DNA from: Apium graveolens
Lineage: Eukaryota > Streptophyta > Magnoliopsida > Apiales > Apiaceae
Assembly (NCBI RefSeq): GCF_009905375.1
Contig: NC_133648.1
Span: 310,574,565-310,638,564, forward strand
Direction: 5' to 3'
Length of the DNA: 64,000 nt
The notes under the pieces are model-generated. The model saw only the letters and a program-made list of their open reading frames with translations, did no database searches and was not told the DNA's origin. Of this stretch, positions 43,472 through 55,590 are shown in pieces. How positions within the stretch are numbered: position 1 is the first letter of the stretch; each line of letters begins with the position of its first letter. The position numbers were made by a program, and so were the translations under genes.

Positions 43472-45657
43472 ATGGCTGGAAAATGTTCAGAAAGGGCAAC
43501 GAAGATTGCTCCAGCTTCTAAGATAGGTAACGACATTGAAATTCACTCTTCTTATATGTCGTTGATAGATATGATTAATACTTGGGGGGATGAATATCCA
43601 TTCGAAACTCATTTAGACTCCTTTGATTATTGTAAAACGTGGTATAATTCAAATGCTATTAACAAACTCAACGAAACCTATAAAGTTCGTCCCCCTCTTA
43701 GAATAGTTCCTGCAGAAAGTGGTGACCGTACATGCCATTGAAAGCCCGATACTTTGTTTGTTTATACAGATGCCCTTACCGCGGAGCTTAGGTTTCCTTT
43801 TCACGAGTTTATTTACACTTTGTTTGCTGATTTACAATTAATCCTTGTCAGCTTCCTCCCAATGCCTGGAAAAATATTCTTTATTTCATGGTTTTGTGTC
43901 TTAGGAGTGGTTTCCCTCTTTCAGTAGCTGTGTTTAGGAAAATTTTCCAGTGCTATAACAATGCCCAAAACTCTTGTGGTTGAGTTTATATTATGCAAAG
44001 GCCCAAGTGTAAACAATTTTTAACAGTGTTTCAATTCCTGATAATAATGAACACTGAAGAGACAGTTTTGTCGGGATTAAGTGGGAGAATGGAGACCGGG
44101 GCACACTTTTTAGATCCCCCTCGGGGAAGGTCAGTGATGGTAGCCCCAAATCCATTCACCTAACTCCCGAAGAGAATGCCATATATAATGATCTTATAAA
44201 TAATAATGGCGAAACTCCCAGCTGGACTCTCTTAGAGGAGTTTTCTTTGATCCAAGTGAGCTTTCCTCAGTCTCGTTGTACGATATTTTTTCTTCCCTTC
44301 TTATTTTTATTTTCTTCATGCATTATTGACACCAATTATTTTTGTTTTTCCCTTGTTTTTGCAGCCTCCAAGGAAATCAATAATAAGAACTTTCATGTCA
44401 TTGAGAAAACAACAAGAATGAAAAAGGCCCGGCTTACGGGGTTGGATCCCTATGGTAAGCCAACGGAGCCTAGCTTTCTGAAGAAGCATAAAGAGCCCAT
44501 AGTGGAGGCGTCTTCTAGGGGGAACTGAAACCCAAGATGCTCCTGCTACTATAGCTACTAGTGTTTTCCAGTCTCTCCGAGGATTCCATCGAGGGGATTC
44601 AGTGGTTGGTTCCACGAAGCACGCATGAGATTGGTCTTATCACTATGTGACCCCTAAGGACTTCACTGATATTGTGGCTGGTCCAGACTTAGAGAGGGTA
44701 AAGCTTATGGGTGCCCAATCTCTAGCCTCGGCAAGGGTCTTCCCCTTTTAACCATTTTATATATATATTTTTAACATTCCTTTGTTCCTATTGCTACTTT
44801 ATCCCCTTTCATTACGTTCTTTTATTTTTCTTCTTTCCTTCAGTCTAATGCTTATTTCCAAGCAAGTGTGAGACAAGCCGAGTCCTGGAAGAAAGCCTCA
44901 AATAATGTGGCTAACGCCCTCAGAAGGAAACAGAGGAAGTATATTGCGCTGGAGAAGAAGATAAAGCGCAAGGCATAAGAGTTAGGGGATGCCAATGCTG
45001 AGCTAGTTACTCTGAAGGCTGAGAAGGACAGAATCATTGATGCTTACTTGGACACGGATGAGTTTGCTCAGTCCATGAGAGGTTAAGAAGAACATGGTGT
45101 TCCCTGGATTTTTCAGGACTGGATGGGACACGGCCCTCGGGACCGTGAACGAGACTTATCCTGATGTTAACCCGACGAATTACATGTGCCCTGAGTCCTT
45201 TTCTCAGCCTGCAGAGGATGATGTCAGCCCTTCTTCTAGTGAGACCTCTACTGTAGAGAATTTTGATGAGAGAGAAGGAGGCGACGACACGAATGCCGAT
45301 GGCACCTCTGCTCCTAAGAGTTTTTATTGGCCATGCATGGCTTTATTATTTATGATCAGAACTTGTAATAGTGTCTTTATTTATCGAACACTATGTTTTT
45401 ATATCCGAATTTATGCACTTAGTTTTATTTATTATAACTTTGTGTGTTGTAAGAACTCAATACCACATATTAGAAATTTTATAAATTCCATAGTCTCTAG
45501 GGATTCATCCCTTATACAAGTCTTGCTAAAACTAAAACTTGAAAATACTAGTCTTACAAAACATAAAATCCTAAGCAATCAAAGCTTTAAGGTGCTTTTC
45601 AACCTATTTTCCACTTTGACAAATGAAGATCTTTCCAATCAGACTAATACAAAATAG
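43472..45657 (+). pseudogene. Antisense extra gene of Tat element B
   Basis: Partner of 10142-12375 and slightly better preserved. The first frame (43472-43741) runs through 'SYMSLIDMINTWGDEYPFET' and 'RPPLRIVPAESGDR' to a TGA shared with copy A. It then continues with 'FVYTDALTAELRFPFHEFIY'. The later block 'KEINNKNFHVIEKTTRMKKA' follows an intron with an atttttctt-rich body and a 'tttttgcag' acceptor (44366). The coiled-coil exon 'QAESWKKASNNVANALRRKQ' starts after 'ccttcag' at 44844. The C-terminal frame 45094-45657 is acidic and Ser/Thr-rich (DDVSPSSSETSTVENFDERE). Copy B lacks about 100 bp present in A near 11828-11930 ('PDDDTLLQRFRTCVVILDDI'). Resembles the Transposase_28 style; role unknown. 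Confidence 0.75.
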
Positions 45658-46800
45658 ACTTTCGGGTTTTGAGTGTGCCAAGTTCTTCGAACTTCAAAAC
45701 GGTCCATAGTTTCTTGCTTCTAGGATCCTCTTCCTTGAACACTTTTGATCTTGTATGGTCCTTCCCAATTTGGGCGAGTTTTCCATCCTACCCCATACCG
45801 GAAGCTTCCACCTTCCTTAGAACCAAGTCACCTTGTTTAAAAAACCTTTCTTTCACCCTTAATTTATAGTAGAAAGAAGCCTTTTTTGGTGTTCCCCAAT
45901 CCTTTCGTGTGCTTTGTCCCGCACTTCATCTATCAACTCCAGGGCTAAACTTTGTCCCTCTTCATTCTCTTCAGCATTATACGCTTGGATTCTTGGAGAT
46001 GAATGTGATATCTCCACTTAAATGACAGCTTCTACCCCATATGCTAACAGAAACGGTGTTGCTCCTGTAGTAACTCTACATGTGGTCCTGTAGACCCAAA
46101 GTATTGGAAGTATTCCATCCACCCAACTACTCCTGTGCTTCTCAATCCTCTTCTTTAATCCATCTAGAATAATTAGGTTTGCAACCTCTGCTTGCCCATT
46201 GGCTTGGAGATGTGCTCCAGAAGTGAACCGTAACTCAATCTCATTCTCCTTATAATACTTCTTAAACTCATCATTATTAGATTATGTTCCATTATCAGTC
46301 ACCAAGATTCGGGGATCCCCTATCTGCACATGACATTTTCCCACAGGAATTGAGCAACTTGCTTAGTTGTAATCTTGGCCAAAGGCTTAGCTTCAATCCA
46401 CTTAGTAAAGTAATCATTTGCTACAATCAAGAACTTTATTTGAGCAGTAGCCATCGGAAATGACCCGAGAATATCCATTCCCCACATACCAAAAAGAATT
46501 AGAGAATTGATGGAAGTTAACATCCGAGGGGGCTGTCGAACAACCGGCGCATGTTTCTGACAGTGATCACACTTCTTCACAATCTTTGGAATGAGCCATC
46601 ATTTCTGGCCAATAGAGGCCTAAACGGGTTATCTTATGTGCTAGATCTCTGGTCCCCTAGTGTTGCCCACAAATACCTTCGTGTACTTCTTTGAGAGCTA
46701 AACGCACCTCATCAGGTGTGAGACATCTTAAGTAAGGAACCACATAAGATCTTTTGTATAAAATTCCATCAATCAAGGAATATCTCAATGCTCGCACAAC
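45639..46800 (-). pseudogene. Integrase (Tat B)
   Basis: Uninterrupted by CACTA here. The minus strand shows the HHCC region, 'KKCDHCQKHAPVVRQPP', 'MWGMDILGSFPMATAQ', 'FTKWIEAKPLAKITTKQVAQ', then after a frameshift at about 46315 'RILVTDNG', 'ANGQAEVANLI' and the tail ending 'RTWHTQNPK' with stop at 45639-45641. One-base changes near 46315 and 46290 break the DDE core. Confidence 0.88.
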
Positions 46801-46849
46801 CAACTTTCATGCTTTAGTTACAACATTCGGGGCTTTTATTGCCGCTCAC

Positions 46850-47560
46850 GGCTTGTACTTGATGTTGAATTCTCCCAATTCTATGGCCCGTTTAATCTGT
46901 CTCACACTAGCTTTGGGAATGTGAATAATGTTTCTCAAAAGCTGATTTGTTAGTACCTCGATCTAATGAGCTTGGAAGTAAGGACGCAACTTCCTTGAAG
47001 CCATCACCAAGGCTAAATCAAATTTTTCAATAGTCAAATAATTCAACTCTGCTCCATGCAGAATCTTACGGACATAGTATATGGGTTTCTGGATTTTAAG
47101 TTCTTCTTAACCAACACGGCGCTCAAGGCATTTTCTGAGACGACAAAATATAAGTACAAAGTTTCATACAAGACTGGTTTAGCTAAGAACGGGGCTTGAA
47201 CTATGTAGTTCTTTAATCCTTCAAATGGCTCTTGAATTTCCTCGGTCCATATGAAATCTTTTACTTTCTTCAAGGCTTTGAAGAATGGCAAGCACTTGTC
47301 TCTAGATTTGGAGATAAATCGTCCCAAGGCAGCAACCCTTCCAGTGAGTTTTTGAACATCTTTAATAGACCGCGAAGGATCCATGTCGAAGATGGTCTTT
47401 ATCTTGTCAGGATTTGGTTCAATCCCCTCTTGGAGACCATCAATCCCAAAAAATTTCTAGATCCCACATTGAAAGCACACTTTGCAAGGTTTAACATCAT
47501 TTGTGATATCTCAGAACCTCAAAAGCTTCCCCCAAATGGGTTATGTGATCATTCTTCACA
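46850..47560 (-). pseudogene. RT thumb and RNase H (Tat B)
   Basis: The frame from 47384 has 'DVQKLTGRVAALGRFISKSR', 'FIWTEEIQEPFEGLKNYIVQ' and 'LYLYFVVSENALSAVLV'. A one-base deletion at about 47109 shifts the remainder ('KLRPYFQAH'). As in A, the archaeal-type RNase H is missing. Confidence 0.85.
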
Positions 47561-47569
47561 AGACTCTTG

Positions 47570-48287
47570 ACTAACATGTCATCTACATATAATTCCATAG
47601 TATTTCCAATAAGATCTTTAAAAATTTTATTTACCAACCTTTAATAGGTAGCTCATGCATTCTTGAGACCAAACGCCATATCAAGATAACAAAAATTATC
47701 AAAGTCAGTGATGAATGATACCTTTGGGATGTCATCCTTATACATCTTGATTTGATTGTATCCATTGAATTCATCCATAAAGCTTATAATTTCATGACCA
47801 GCGGTCGGATGCATCATTCAGATCAGTCCACACACATTCTCCAATTTCCATTAGCCTTCTTCACCATTACATGATTTGCTAACCGCCCTGGAAATTGTAT
47901 CTCTTCAATGAAACCAGCCTCCACGAGCTTCTCCACTTCTTGCTTTATTGCTTCCTGCATGTTCGGGGAAAAAATTCTTTTATTTTGCTTCATCATCTTT
48001 CGATTTGGGTCCACATTCAATTTGTGAGTGATTAGTTCCGGTTCTATGCCAGGCATATCAGCTGCTAACCATGCGAATACATCACTATTTTCTTGTAAAA
48101 TCCTCACCAGCTTCCCTCTAAGGGGCTTCTCAACTGACGCTCCAATTAAAGTCACTCTCTGAGAATCCTCGGGAGCCAAAGGGAACAGAATCAAGTCTTG
48201 CGATGACTTCCCTCTTTTCTCGTCATTCTCACACATATCCAGGTCTTTGATATGAAAAACTTGCCTCCCAAAACAACTCCTTGCCAT
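47570..48287 (-). pseudogene. Reverse transcriptase (Tat B) with internal deletion
   Basis: The frame 48287-47823 has 'GASVEKPLRGKLVRILQENS', 'HKLNVDPNRKMMKQ', 'LVEAGFIEEIQFPGRL' and 'KKANGNWRMCVD'. Just after it, near 47808, about 47 bp present in copy A (19439-19485) are gone, removing the 'ACPKDCFPLPRI' motif. The break lies at short repeated tcg/gcatc sequence. 'LYVDDMLVKS' is still visible near 47590. The protein cannot work. Confidence 0.9.
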
Positions 48288-48337
48288 CTTTTGATCTGCT
48301 CTTTCTTCCCCAATCCCGTTCTAGGTGGGAAACTTCA

Positions 48338-48943
48338 TCACTGAATGGTAAGAAGAGGGTACTTCCTTGAAAGCATGTATTCCCGTTCTTCCCATGATTG
48401 CATTGTATGTGTTGATCCAACTTTTACCATTACAAAGGCAAACATCTGTGTTTCTTGTCTTGGTTCCTGACCTATAGTGGGAGCCAACTTAATTATTCCC
48501 TCAACAGGGCACTCGAATCCAGCAAAATTATATATTGGCATATTAGTTAGGGTTAATTGAGAATCATTATAACCCATCATTATAAAGGTATCATGGAGTA
48601 AGATGTTTACCGAGGCTCTATTGTCTACAAGGACTCTCTTCACCGGGATGTTCCATATTATCGGTGTTATGACCGGAGGATCGTTATGAGGAAATTTGAC
48701 ACCCTCTAAATCAATATCATCGAATGTCATTGTTACTCTTGTCCTAGCCCTCTTCGGTGCTTCTCCAATAATATGCATAACTTCTCTAGTATATGCCTTT
48801 CTCGAGTTTTTAGATGAACTAGCAGCAATTGGTTCTCCAAAGATTGTATTTATCACTGGCCCTCGGGGTCGTGGTCCTCCAAAGATTGCGTTTATCATCG
48901 GTCCCCTGGGTTGGGGATTTCGCCCCTGATCATCCTGATCCAT
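48338..48943 (-). pseudogene. Aspartic protease region (Tat B)
   Basis: A continuous 201-codon frame. The N-terminal spacer has two 'GPRPRGPVINTIFG'-type repeats. It continues 'KRARTRVTMTFDDIDLEGVK' and the active-site block 'VLVDNRASVNILLHDTF'. Copy A has Gly where this copy has Arg (DNG versus DNR), a change next to the catalytic Asp that should inactivate it. Confidence 0.87.
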
Positions 48944-48959
48944 TTGAGATCCTCGAAGT

Positions 48960-50541
48960 TCCTTCTTCCATTATTATTCCAATCCCCTCCATCTCTAGTA
49001 TACTTGCTCGGCCTTCTTTTTCAAATAAAAAATTCAATTTCATCTTTTAGTTGTCTACACTCATCGGTGTCATGGCCAGCATCCTTGTGAAATCTACAAT
49101 ATTTGCTCTTATCTAGCTTGGTAGGATCAGCCTTCAGGGGCTGAAGCCAACGAACATCCCTATCCCTTTCGATTTCCATTAAGATCTGACTTCTAGGAGC
49201 ATTCAGTTTAGCATATTCAGTGAACCTTTGTCCAGGTCCACTCTTTTTCGGGGTTAAATCAGCGTTTGGCTTATTTATAAGATACTTGTCCTTGGCATTA
49301 TATTCTAGATCAGTCTTTCGCTTCATGCCACCAACGGGCTTCTTATTAACTACCGTCTTCCTCATGCTTTCCTCCACTTTGATATACTTCCCGGCCCTAT
49401 CTTGGAGCTGCAACATGCTTTCAGGGGGGTGCTTGGTTAATGACATCTTGAAGAACTTGTCCCTAGTTCCTTGCTGCAGTGTTATTATAGCTACCTACAC
49501 AATGCTCATGAGAGATTCCGAACTCTTGTCATGCACTCTTCCACTAATGAATTGCTTAATGAGAGCTTGACTTAAGTCTCTAAAGGATCCAATTAAATTC
49601 GGAGAAAAACGGCTATACCACCTTGGAACCATTCCCGACAGGGTTCTAGGAAAGGTTTGACACTTAATTGTGTCGTTCACGGGCTGTAGCAACAGTGCAT
49701 TAGATAATGTTCTGACATGATTTGAGGGATCCCCAGTGCCATCATAAGGTTTCATGGTGGGCATCTTATACTTCCTTGATACGTTGGAATTCATTATTGA
49801 ATGGTGGAGTTGGATCATCAAGATCTCCTAGGGGCATGAGATCACTTGAATCAGCCCTTAGAGCAACATCCCTTCTTGGTATTAGACCATCCAGGTCTAT
49901 GATTTGAGGAGGATCTGTCCTCCTCGGAGGTAGTAGGGGTCTTGGGGTCAAGTGCGCCTCCAGGTCCCGCTTCATCCTTTGGATCTCAGCTTCGTGAGCC
50001 CTGATCTTCTCTTATACTTCTTGGGAATTCATTCATCGTGTGCTCCTAGGGCGTTGGTTAGCATCAGGCATTGATTCTTTACCAGCATGCCTCCTTCTCA
50101 GAGCCACATCATCATCCGAAGATTCAGAATCTCTTTCAATGTAAGGTCCAGAGAATTCTTGGTCTTCCGGAATAGAAGCCAAACCTCGTAGTTGTGGGGC
50201 ATCTGCTCTTGTGCTTCACTCCAATTAGCATGCCCACTTCCTCCAAACCCGGGGTATAGGGGTATCCCATAAACGGGGTTAGTTGTTACAGTAGTTGAAT
50301 ACTCATACCCAACGATTTGAGGATTCACAGGTGCATGAACCTGCTGAAATTGTGAACGCGTCCCTTGAGGAGCTAGAGGATTCGTCCCTTGTGGCTCAGG
50401 CTTAGTTTCCCCTATCAGGGTTCCTCCTTGAGTGGAGGCGTAGCAAGAGTGTGGGGGTATTTCCACCATTGACGAAATCATTTGGGTTGTCCCAGCTGGT
50501 GTTCCTTCGGGGGCGTCGTTTTCGCTCCGTTTGTTCACCAT
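48960..50541 (-). pseudogene. gag (Tat B)
   Basis: ATG at 50541. The first frame 50541-50098 is Pro/Gln-rich ('MISSMVEIPPHSCYASTQGG', 'GTRSQFQQVHAPVNPQIVGY'). Capsid-like blocks at 49975-49495 include 'TMKPYDGTGDPSNHVRTLSN' and 'RWYSRFSPN'. 49446-49021 holds 'SMLQLQDRAGKYIKVEESMR' and the 'CRFHKDAGHDTDECRQLKDE' C-terminal motif. Stops near 50030 and 49480 split the ORF into three pieces. Confidence 0.88.
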
Positions 50542-50555
50542 GGTTGTTGTTATGC

Positions 50556-50576
50556 TTTCTCACAAACAACGCTAAA
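50556..50576 (-). other. Primer-binding site region (Tat B)
   Basis: The minus strand reads TTTAGCGTTGTTTGTGAGAA, one transition away from copy A, directly inside the LTR end ...ATAACA. Confidence 0.5.
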
Positions 50577-51071
50577 TGTTATGGATAAAAATTTAGGGTG
50601 TATTTATTGCAAGGGTTCGTGAGCTTCGAATCTCGATTTGACTTCTCTCGTGCTTCATGACTCTATCTGCCTTAACAAGATGCCTACGTACCTTGATGTA
50701 TGCCAATGATTATGTCAAAAACGTAGTTCTGATTTGTGGGGTGAGGCCCTTATATATGCATGAGATGCCTTGAAATTAGATTAGGATTAGGAGACTTGGT
50801 GGACAAATCTAAAATTTAGAGTGGACTTTGGAGTCCTATAATGCAGAAAATTGAATCATATCTTATGTAATTTCTTGGAGGCGAATCTCAAAGGAGTTGT
50901 GTCCTTATTTGGACTTTACTTATTAGCTGATTTTCCCATATTAAATAATTACGAAATTAATTAATATTCAGGCTTTTTGGGCCTTCATAAATGGGCCTTG
51001 TAAGCAGCCAAGTCCAGTGTAATTAATGGAGTATTAATGACACAATCGAGGTTTATTTTATCCCCTTATCA
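50577..51071 (-). repeat. 5' LTR of Tat element B
   Basis: About 495 bp, from TGATAAGGGGATAAAAT (minus strand) to ...TTTTTATCCATAACA. Contains the minus-strand TATA region opposite 'cccttatatatgc' (50748-50759). Confidence 0.88.
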
Positions 51072-52402
51072 CTTATTATGATTTTTTTATCTTAATATCT
51101 ATAATTTTTTGTTATGATTAAATTGTAAATAATTAATGACTTTTAACCATTAACATTATTAGTATGTTTATAAATACTAGTTTATAGCCCGTGCTTTGCA
51201 CACGGGGATTTCAAAAATTATTTAATAAAATAAATAAATAAATTTATAATTTAAATTGAATAATATGATTATGAAAGATTAAATTATTTATATAATAAGT
51301 GTATTATATCTACATATTATGATAAATTTATTTAAGAACTACTTTCATCACATATGTTATTTTTATGTTATATATTTTATGAGATTATTTCTATAAATAG
51401 GTCTGTTAAAATTTAAACTTACTTCAAATTTGTATTAAAAACTTACCTTAAGTGGTTTTTTAAAAAAAAAACTTACCATAATAAACACAATTCATATTTA
51501 AAATTGTATTATAAAGTTTCTATAATTAAAATGGGTCATAATAATTAAAATGGGTCATAATAAGTACATGGATCTTTTATAAACCTAATATGGATACCAA
51601 ACCTAAAAATGGATAGTCCACTGGGTCAAATTAAAGTTAAAAATCATATCCGAACCAAAATATAGATACATTTATAATATATAGATTTGTTGTTGGCGAA
51701 ATTCGAAGTACTATATAAGTAATAATATAAATATTTGTTATTGATGGGATTTGAACCTAATAACTTGAGTAATGTATTTTCTTCTAATATTTTGATCTAA
51801 CTGTCCATATCATTTAACTAAGAAGATCAAACGAAAAACAATATACAAATTTATCACGGTTCCAGCTTATTATGGTTTAGTATACATTTAAGTATGGATT
51901 TAGTTACACCCTTATTTCGATGGACCAGTGATGAAAGTTCAATGCATAATTTAATTTCACATTTATTTTGTTTCACTTTTAGATTACTATCTTATTTACA
52001 GTTTTATTTTATTTTTTTAATAAAATAATATAATTGTTGATATTCTACCGAGTTAACAAGTAATGTTTTTTTATAATTTTATATAGTATTAATTTGATAT
52101 TTGGTATTATATAATGATGTTAATTTAATTGTTTCATATGTTGTAATAAATAGATTGAATTATAATTAATTAACTTAAAATATTGTAAGTAAATTTTCTC
52201 AGACTTGAGTTAATATTAATTATTATTATTAATAATTATTATTATTAATAATTATTATTATAATTACATACAAAATATATTAAGAGATTGCAAAATCACC
52301 AATAATTCCTCCCAAATATATATCACATCATAAAATTTTGATATATACATGAGCAAAATCACAAACACAAGAAGTCATACTCAATTTATTGGGGGTCTTC
52401 AC
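51072..52402. other. AT-rich flank with a CCCGTG/CACGGG hairpin
   Basis: No gene. At 51188-51206 CCCGTG and CACGGG flank a 7-base loop, preceded by 'tactagtttatag'. This motif is often seen at the edge of dispersed plant repeats, but I cannot assign it. An att/aat microsatellite lies at 52210-52262. Confidence 0.45.
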
Positions 52403-53770
52403 CACTATACAAAAGAGGAGATTAACTACAGACACTGAGGCCTCCATAACAATTAATAAAACTAAAACCATAAAAAACGCAAGAAAAGAAACGGAGATAG
52501 ATCAATTCAATTAAAAAATAGAGGATTTTTTGAAATGAAGAAACCTGCAAGAAAATGCTCGGAAATCTCTCTCGAGCATCACTCAAATGAAAACATCGAT
52601 CACCTCTAGATCCGATCTCTCTCCGCTGAAGAACTTTAACACTGTTCAACAGCCTGTAATCACTCTCAACTGATTTCCTGTTAGCATTCACTCTGTGCTC
52701 ATTTCTGGCCCTTCTATTCCTTGCACCAATTCTTCTTGTTTCCATGTAGTAAACCACCTAGATTTTGAAAACCAGGAGAATTAAAACGCCCAAATAATTT
52801 TCTCAGTAACAAGGGAACAAGAGGAATGTAAATGATATGTATTCAATATAATATATATTGTTTGTAGATAATAGGCAATGCAGCTATTTTCTTTCTTTTC
52901 GGTTGGAATGAGTACAAAAGATTGCTTATTTTTGTATTTATCACTCTAGAGCGGCTACAAAAGTATTTAGTACTCTTGAAGGAGTGTTTTGAGGACGTAA
53001 CGTTTAGAGAATTAAGATATTAGTATCCGTTTGATTTAGATTTAGTTTAGGAAATTAGGACATGTTTGGATTTGAATTTCTTTGAATAAAAATTTAATTA
53101 GTTAATATAGACTATGCTGACATTCAGGTTTTTTTGATTAAAATATTAGTCTTTTTTAGAAAAAACTACAATGCTCTAGGATTTTATTTGACTTCATTTG
53201 TAAATTTAATTTAATATAATTAATTTGAGTTTTTAGCTCCAATGTTACGAAATTTGTTTGATTAGCTTGATATCTAGGAAGTATAAATTTTAAATTTCTT
53301 GAATCCAAATGGATCTAAATATGCTAGCGGGCATGTTAGAATAATGTAAAAAAAATCTTAGATACTATATCATAGTAATTAGCTATATAAAATGATCCTA
53401 ATCATCTATAAATTCAAATAATCCATGAGATTGTATATATATTAGCATCTTTCAATACTACTCAAAACACGTTAGACATTGGTTAAAACCCGATATCTAT
53501 GTAAAAATAGACCGATGTCTTCGCACTATTATTAAAGGTATTTTTACATAGACATCAGGCTTTACGGTGACAACTGGTGTCTTATTCAATTTTTTTGTAG
53601 TATAATTGAATAATGCTAAGTTCAGTATTACAATATTAGGATAACTAGGGCTATTTGAACATATAGCACACAAGCTACGTAGAGAAATTAACATCGATGA
53701 ACAACTGATGTCTGTTTGTATATTTAACATCGGTTTTCTTATAGAACCGTGGTTAAAGTAACTAGTCATC
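52403..53770. mobile_element. Possible CACTA-derived fragment with an exon-like frame
   Basis: 'CACTATACAAAAGAGG' at 52403 resembles a CACTA terminus. From 53470 to 53770 the sequence has cgatatct/gatgtct/catcggtt motifs like the subterminal repeats of the element ending at 30050, and a degenerate 'tttttttgtagtat'. Inside, a minus-strand frame (52757 to about 52555) reads 'METRRIGARNRRARNEH' and 'VESDYRLLNSVKVLQRRE', ending at a GT donor-like site. Its family is unknown to me. Boundaries and target duplication are not confirmed. Confidence 0.35.
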
Positions 53771-55276
53771 AGGACTAAGAAATACTAATTATGGTTGTTA
53801 TGTCTCGTAGGTTTAGTTAATTGTATGTAAAAATAGTTACGAAGATGCTACCTAATAGACCGAGAACCATCATTAGTATCAAAATCTCATTACTTTAGTT
53901 AATTTTACCTTAAAAATACTTTCGAAAATGCAAGCTATATATGATAAACGTAGATAATAATTAGTAGCATAATACAAGACTAATATAAGAGTAACAATAA
54001 AGGGGCGTTAAGTTAGTTCGGAAAAATGAAATATAATTTGGAAAGAAAAATGTGCAGAAAGGAAATGAATGACCATGAATTATTTTACATGTTTAGTTTG
54101 TATCTGGAAATGAAATGCAATAATAGTTCTATAATTGTTTTTGGATTTGATTTTTTTTGAAATTATCAAATCTTTAATTATTTATAATCATATCTTTCAC
54201 AAAATATTTTATTTACAATTTAATAAATTTATTATTTAATGACATCATAGAGTTTTGACATAAATTAAAATACAAATATATCAAAATTAATTTTATTCTA
54301 TAACAATTAAATTATAAAGTGTTTTAATTTTTGAAAATATAATTGACATAAACTTTATATGTAAAATTTAAATGATAATTACATATACAAAAAGTATGAG
54401 GAAAACGGAAACTAAATATGAGGGTGGTGTGGGTAATGAGTCGAAATTAATATATCGATTGTAAATGGCTAAGGTTGACTGGTTAAATTCGACCAGTTTA
54501 GTTCGACCGATCTTTTTCGATCGATAATTTACAACCATTTCCGGTCGAATTTAGGACCATAATATTTTTTCCTTGAAATTTTAAATTTCCACTTAAAATT
54601 TAACACTTCTGCTTATTGTTTTTAAATTTGATTTTAAATTTGACCAGGAAATGGTCTTGTAAAAGTAGCATAAATTCGAAAACAACTTGATCGATATATA
54701 GAAATTAAGCATTCCATTCCAACAGAACCAATAATTGGAGTCTGAAGTAACCTTTTATAATAGGTCTCTGAACACGAACAATCTTGTAATAAGCCTCTAT
54801 CCAGATGAGAGATTGAAGAAAGCGATGTGTGCCCCACTTTTTGGGGTTTCAACTAGCTTCCATGATCTCATTTGTAAAGGAGAGCCCATTAAAGTAAATA
54901 AGGTAAATGTAAAGGTGCGGAGCCTAAAGAATTGGGTAGGGTCAAATTTACTCTAAACAAGAGTCAGCTGAAGATGAGCAAATGATTATCTATCCTCACT
55001 TTGACGAACTACTCGATTTTCTTACACCCTTTATTCTCGATTCTTCCCCTTCTTCTTCTTTGTCATATCATCATCATCTCCATCCTTTCCATATTTTTGG
55101 TTATTTTGTATGAATTTTGACGACTAAATAAATTAAAGATTTCAATTTCTTATCTTGTATACTATGTGTATATATTGAATTATCAAAGAGATTATATATA
55201 TATATATTTAATTTAATGGATAGAACACACTAAGAGAATAATACACTTGACTAGTTGTACTAGCCAAGATAAATGT
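53771..55276. other. Unannotated AT-rich stretch
   Basis: No gene recognised. A short cluster of ttcgacc/ggtcgaa motifs occurs at 54476-54550 and a TA microsatellite at 55190-55208. Confidence 0.5.
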
Positions 55277-55439
55277 TTAATTAGATCTTAATAGTGAACT
55301 TATAACAACGGTAATAATATGAGTTAACCAGTATACTGGATCGGACACTATATAACTAATCATTCTACAAGTACACATATTTTCCACCTCGATATATAAG
55401 TCCGATGACTTCTTGCAATTGATAATAATAATCGTCAAT

Positions 55440-55590
55440 AATATAATCACGTGAACTTCATTCACCATAACTCTTGAACTAGCACTTGAAGTAGATTTAG
55501 TATGAAATTTGTAGCCATTCACCTTACATATTTTATAGAAAATTGTCATTTTCGCTGGTCCTGAAAATAAGGTTCTAAAATGCAAACTAA
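55440..55590 (-). pseudogene. Possible CACTA DUF4216 remnant
   Basis: The minus strand reads 'FYKICKVNGYKFHTKS'. The 'VNGYKFHT' core is typical of the start of DUF4216-type domains of CACTA proteins. Nothing else of the domain follows. A neighbouring minus frame (55871-55611, 'YPVSTMGKYAKKYLTGDEKL') is open for 86 codons but I do not recognise it. Confidence 0.4.

Larger units (their letters stand above)
36799..51071. repeat. Duplicated segment, copy B
   Basis: Partner of copy A. It begins within the right arm of the palindrome at 36674-36888 and extends to the end of the complete right LTR. It carries the empty site for the CACTA insertion of copy A at about 46334-46336, and a LINE that copy A lacks. 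Homology beyond 51071 cannot be tested because copy A is truncated. Confidence 0.93.
41840..51071 (-). mobile_element. Tat-lineage Ty3/gypsy LTR retrotransposon, copy B (both LTRs present)
   Basis: Complete structure of about 9.2 kb on the minus strand: 5' LTR 51071-50577, primer site, gag, protease, RT, RNase H, integrase, antisense gene, purine tract and 3' LTR 42320-41840. Flanking pentamers are catat (41835-41839) and cttat (51072-51076), plausibly a target duplication with one change. All polyprotein parts are interrupted. The two LTRs differ by many substitutions, clearly more than the same LTR differs between copies A and B. Confidence 0.93.

Noticed and set aside
47232..47570. 112-codon plus frame
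   Set aside because: Antisense of RNase H/RT in copy B.
49220..49570. 116-codon plus frame
   Set aside because: Antisense of gag in copy B.
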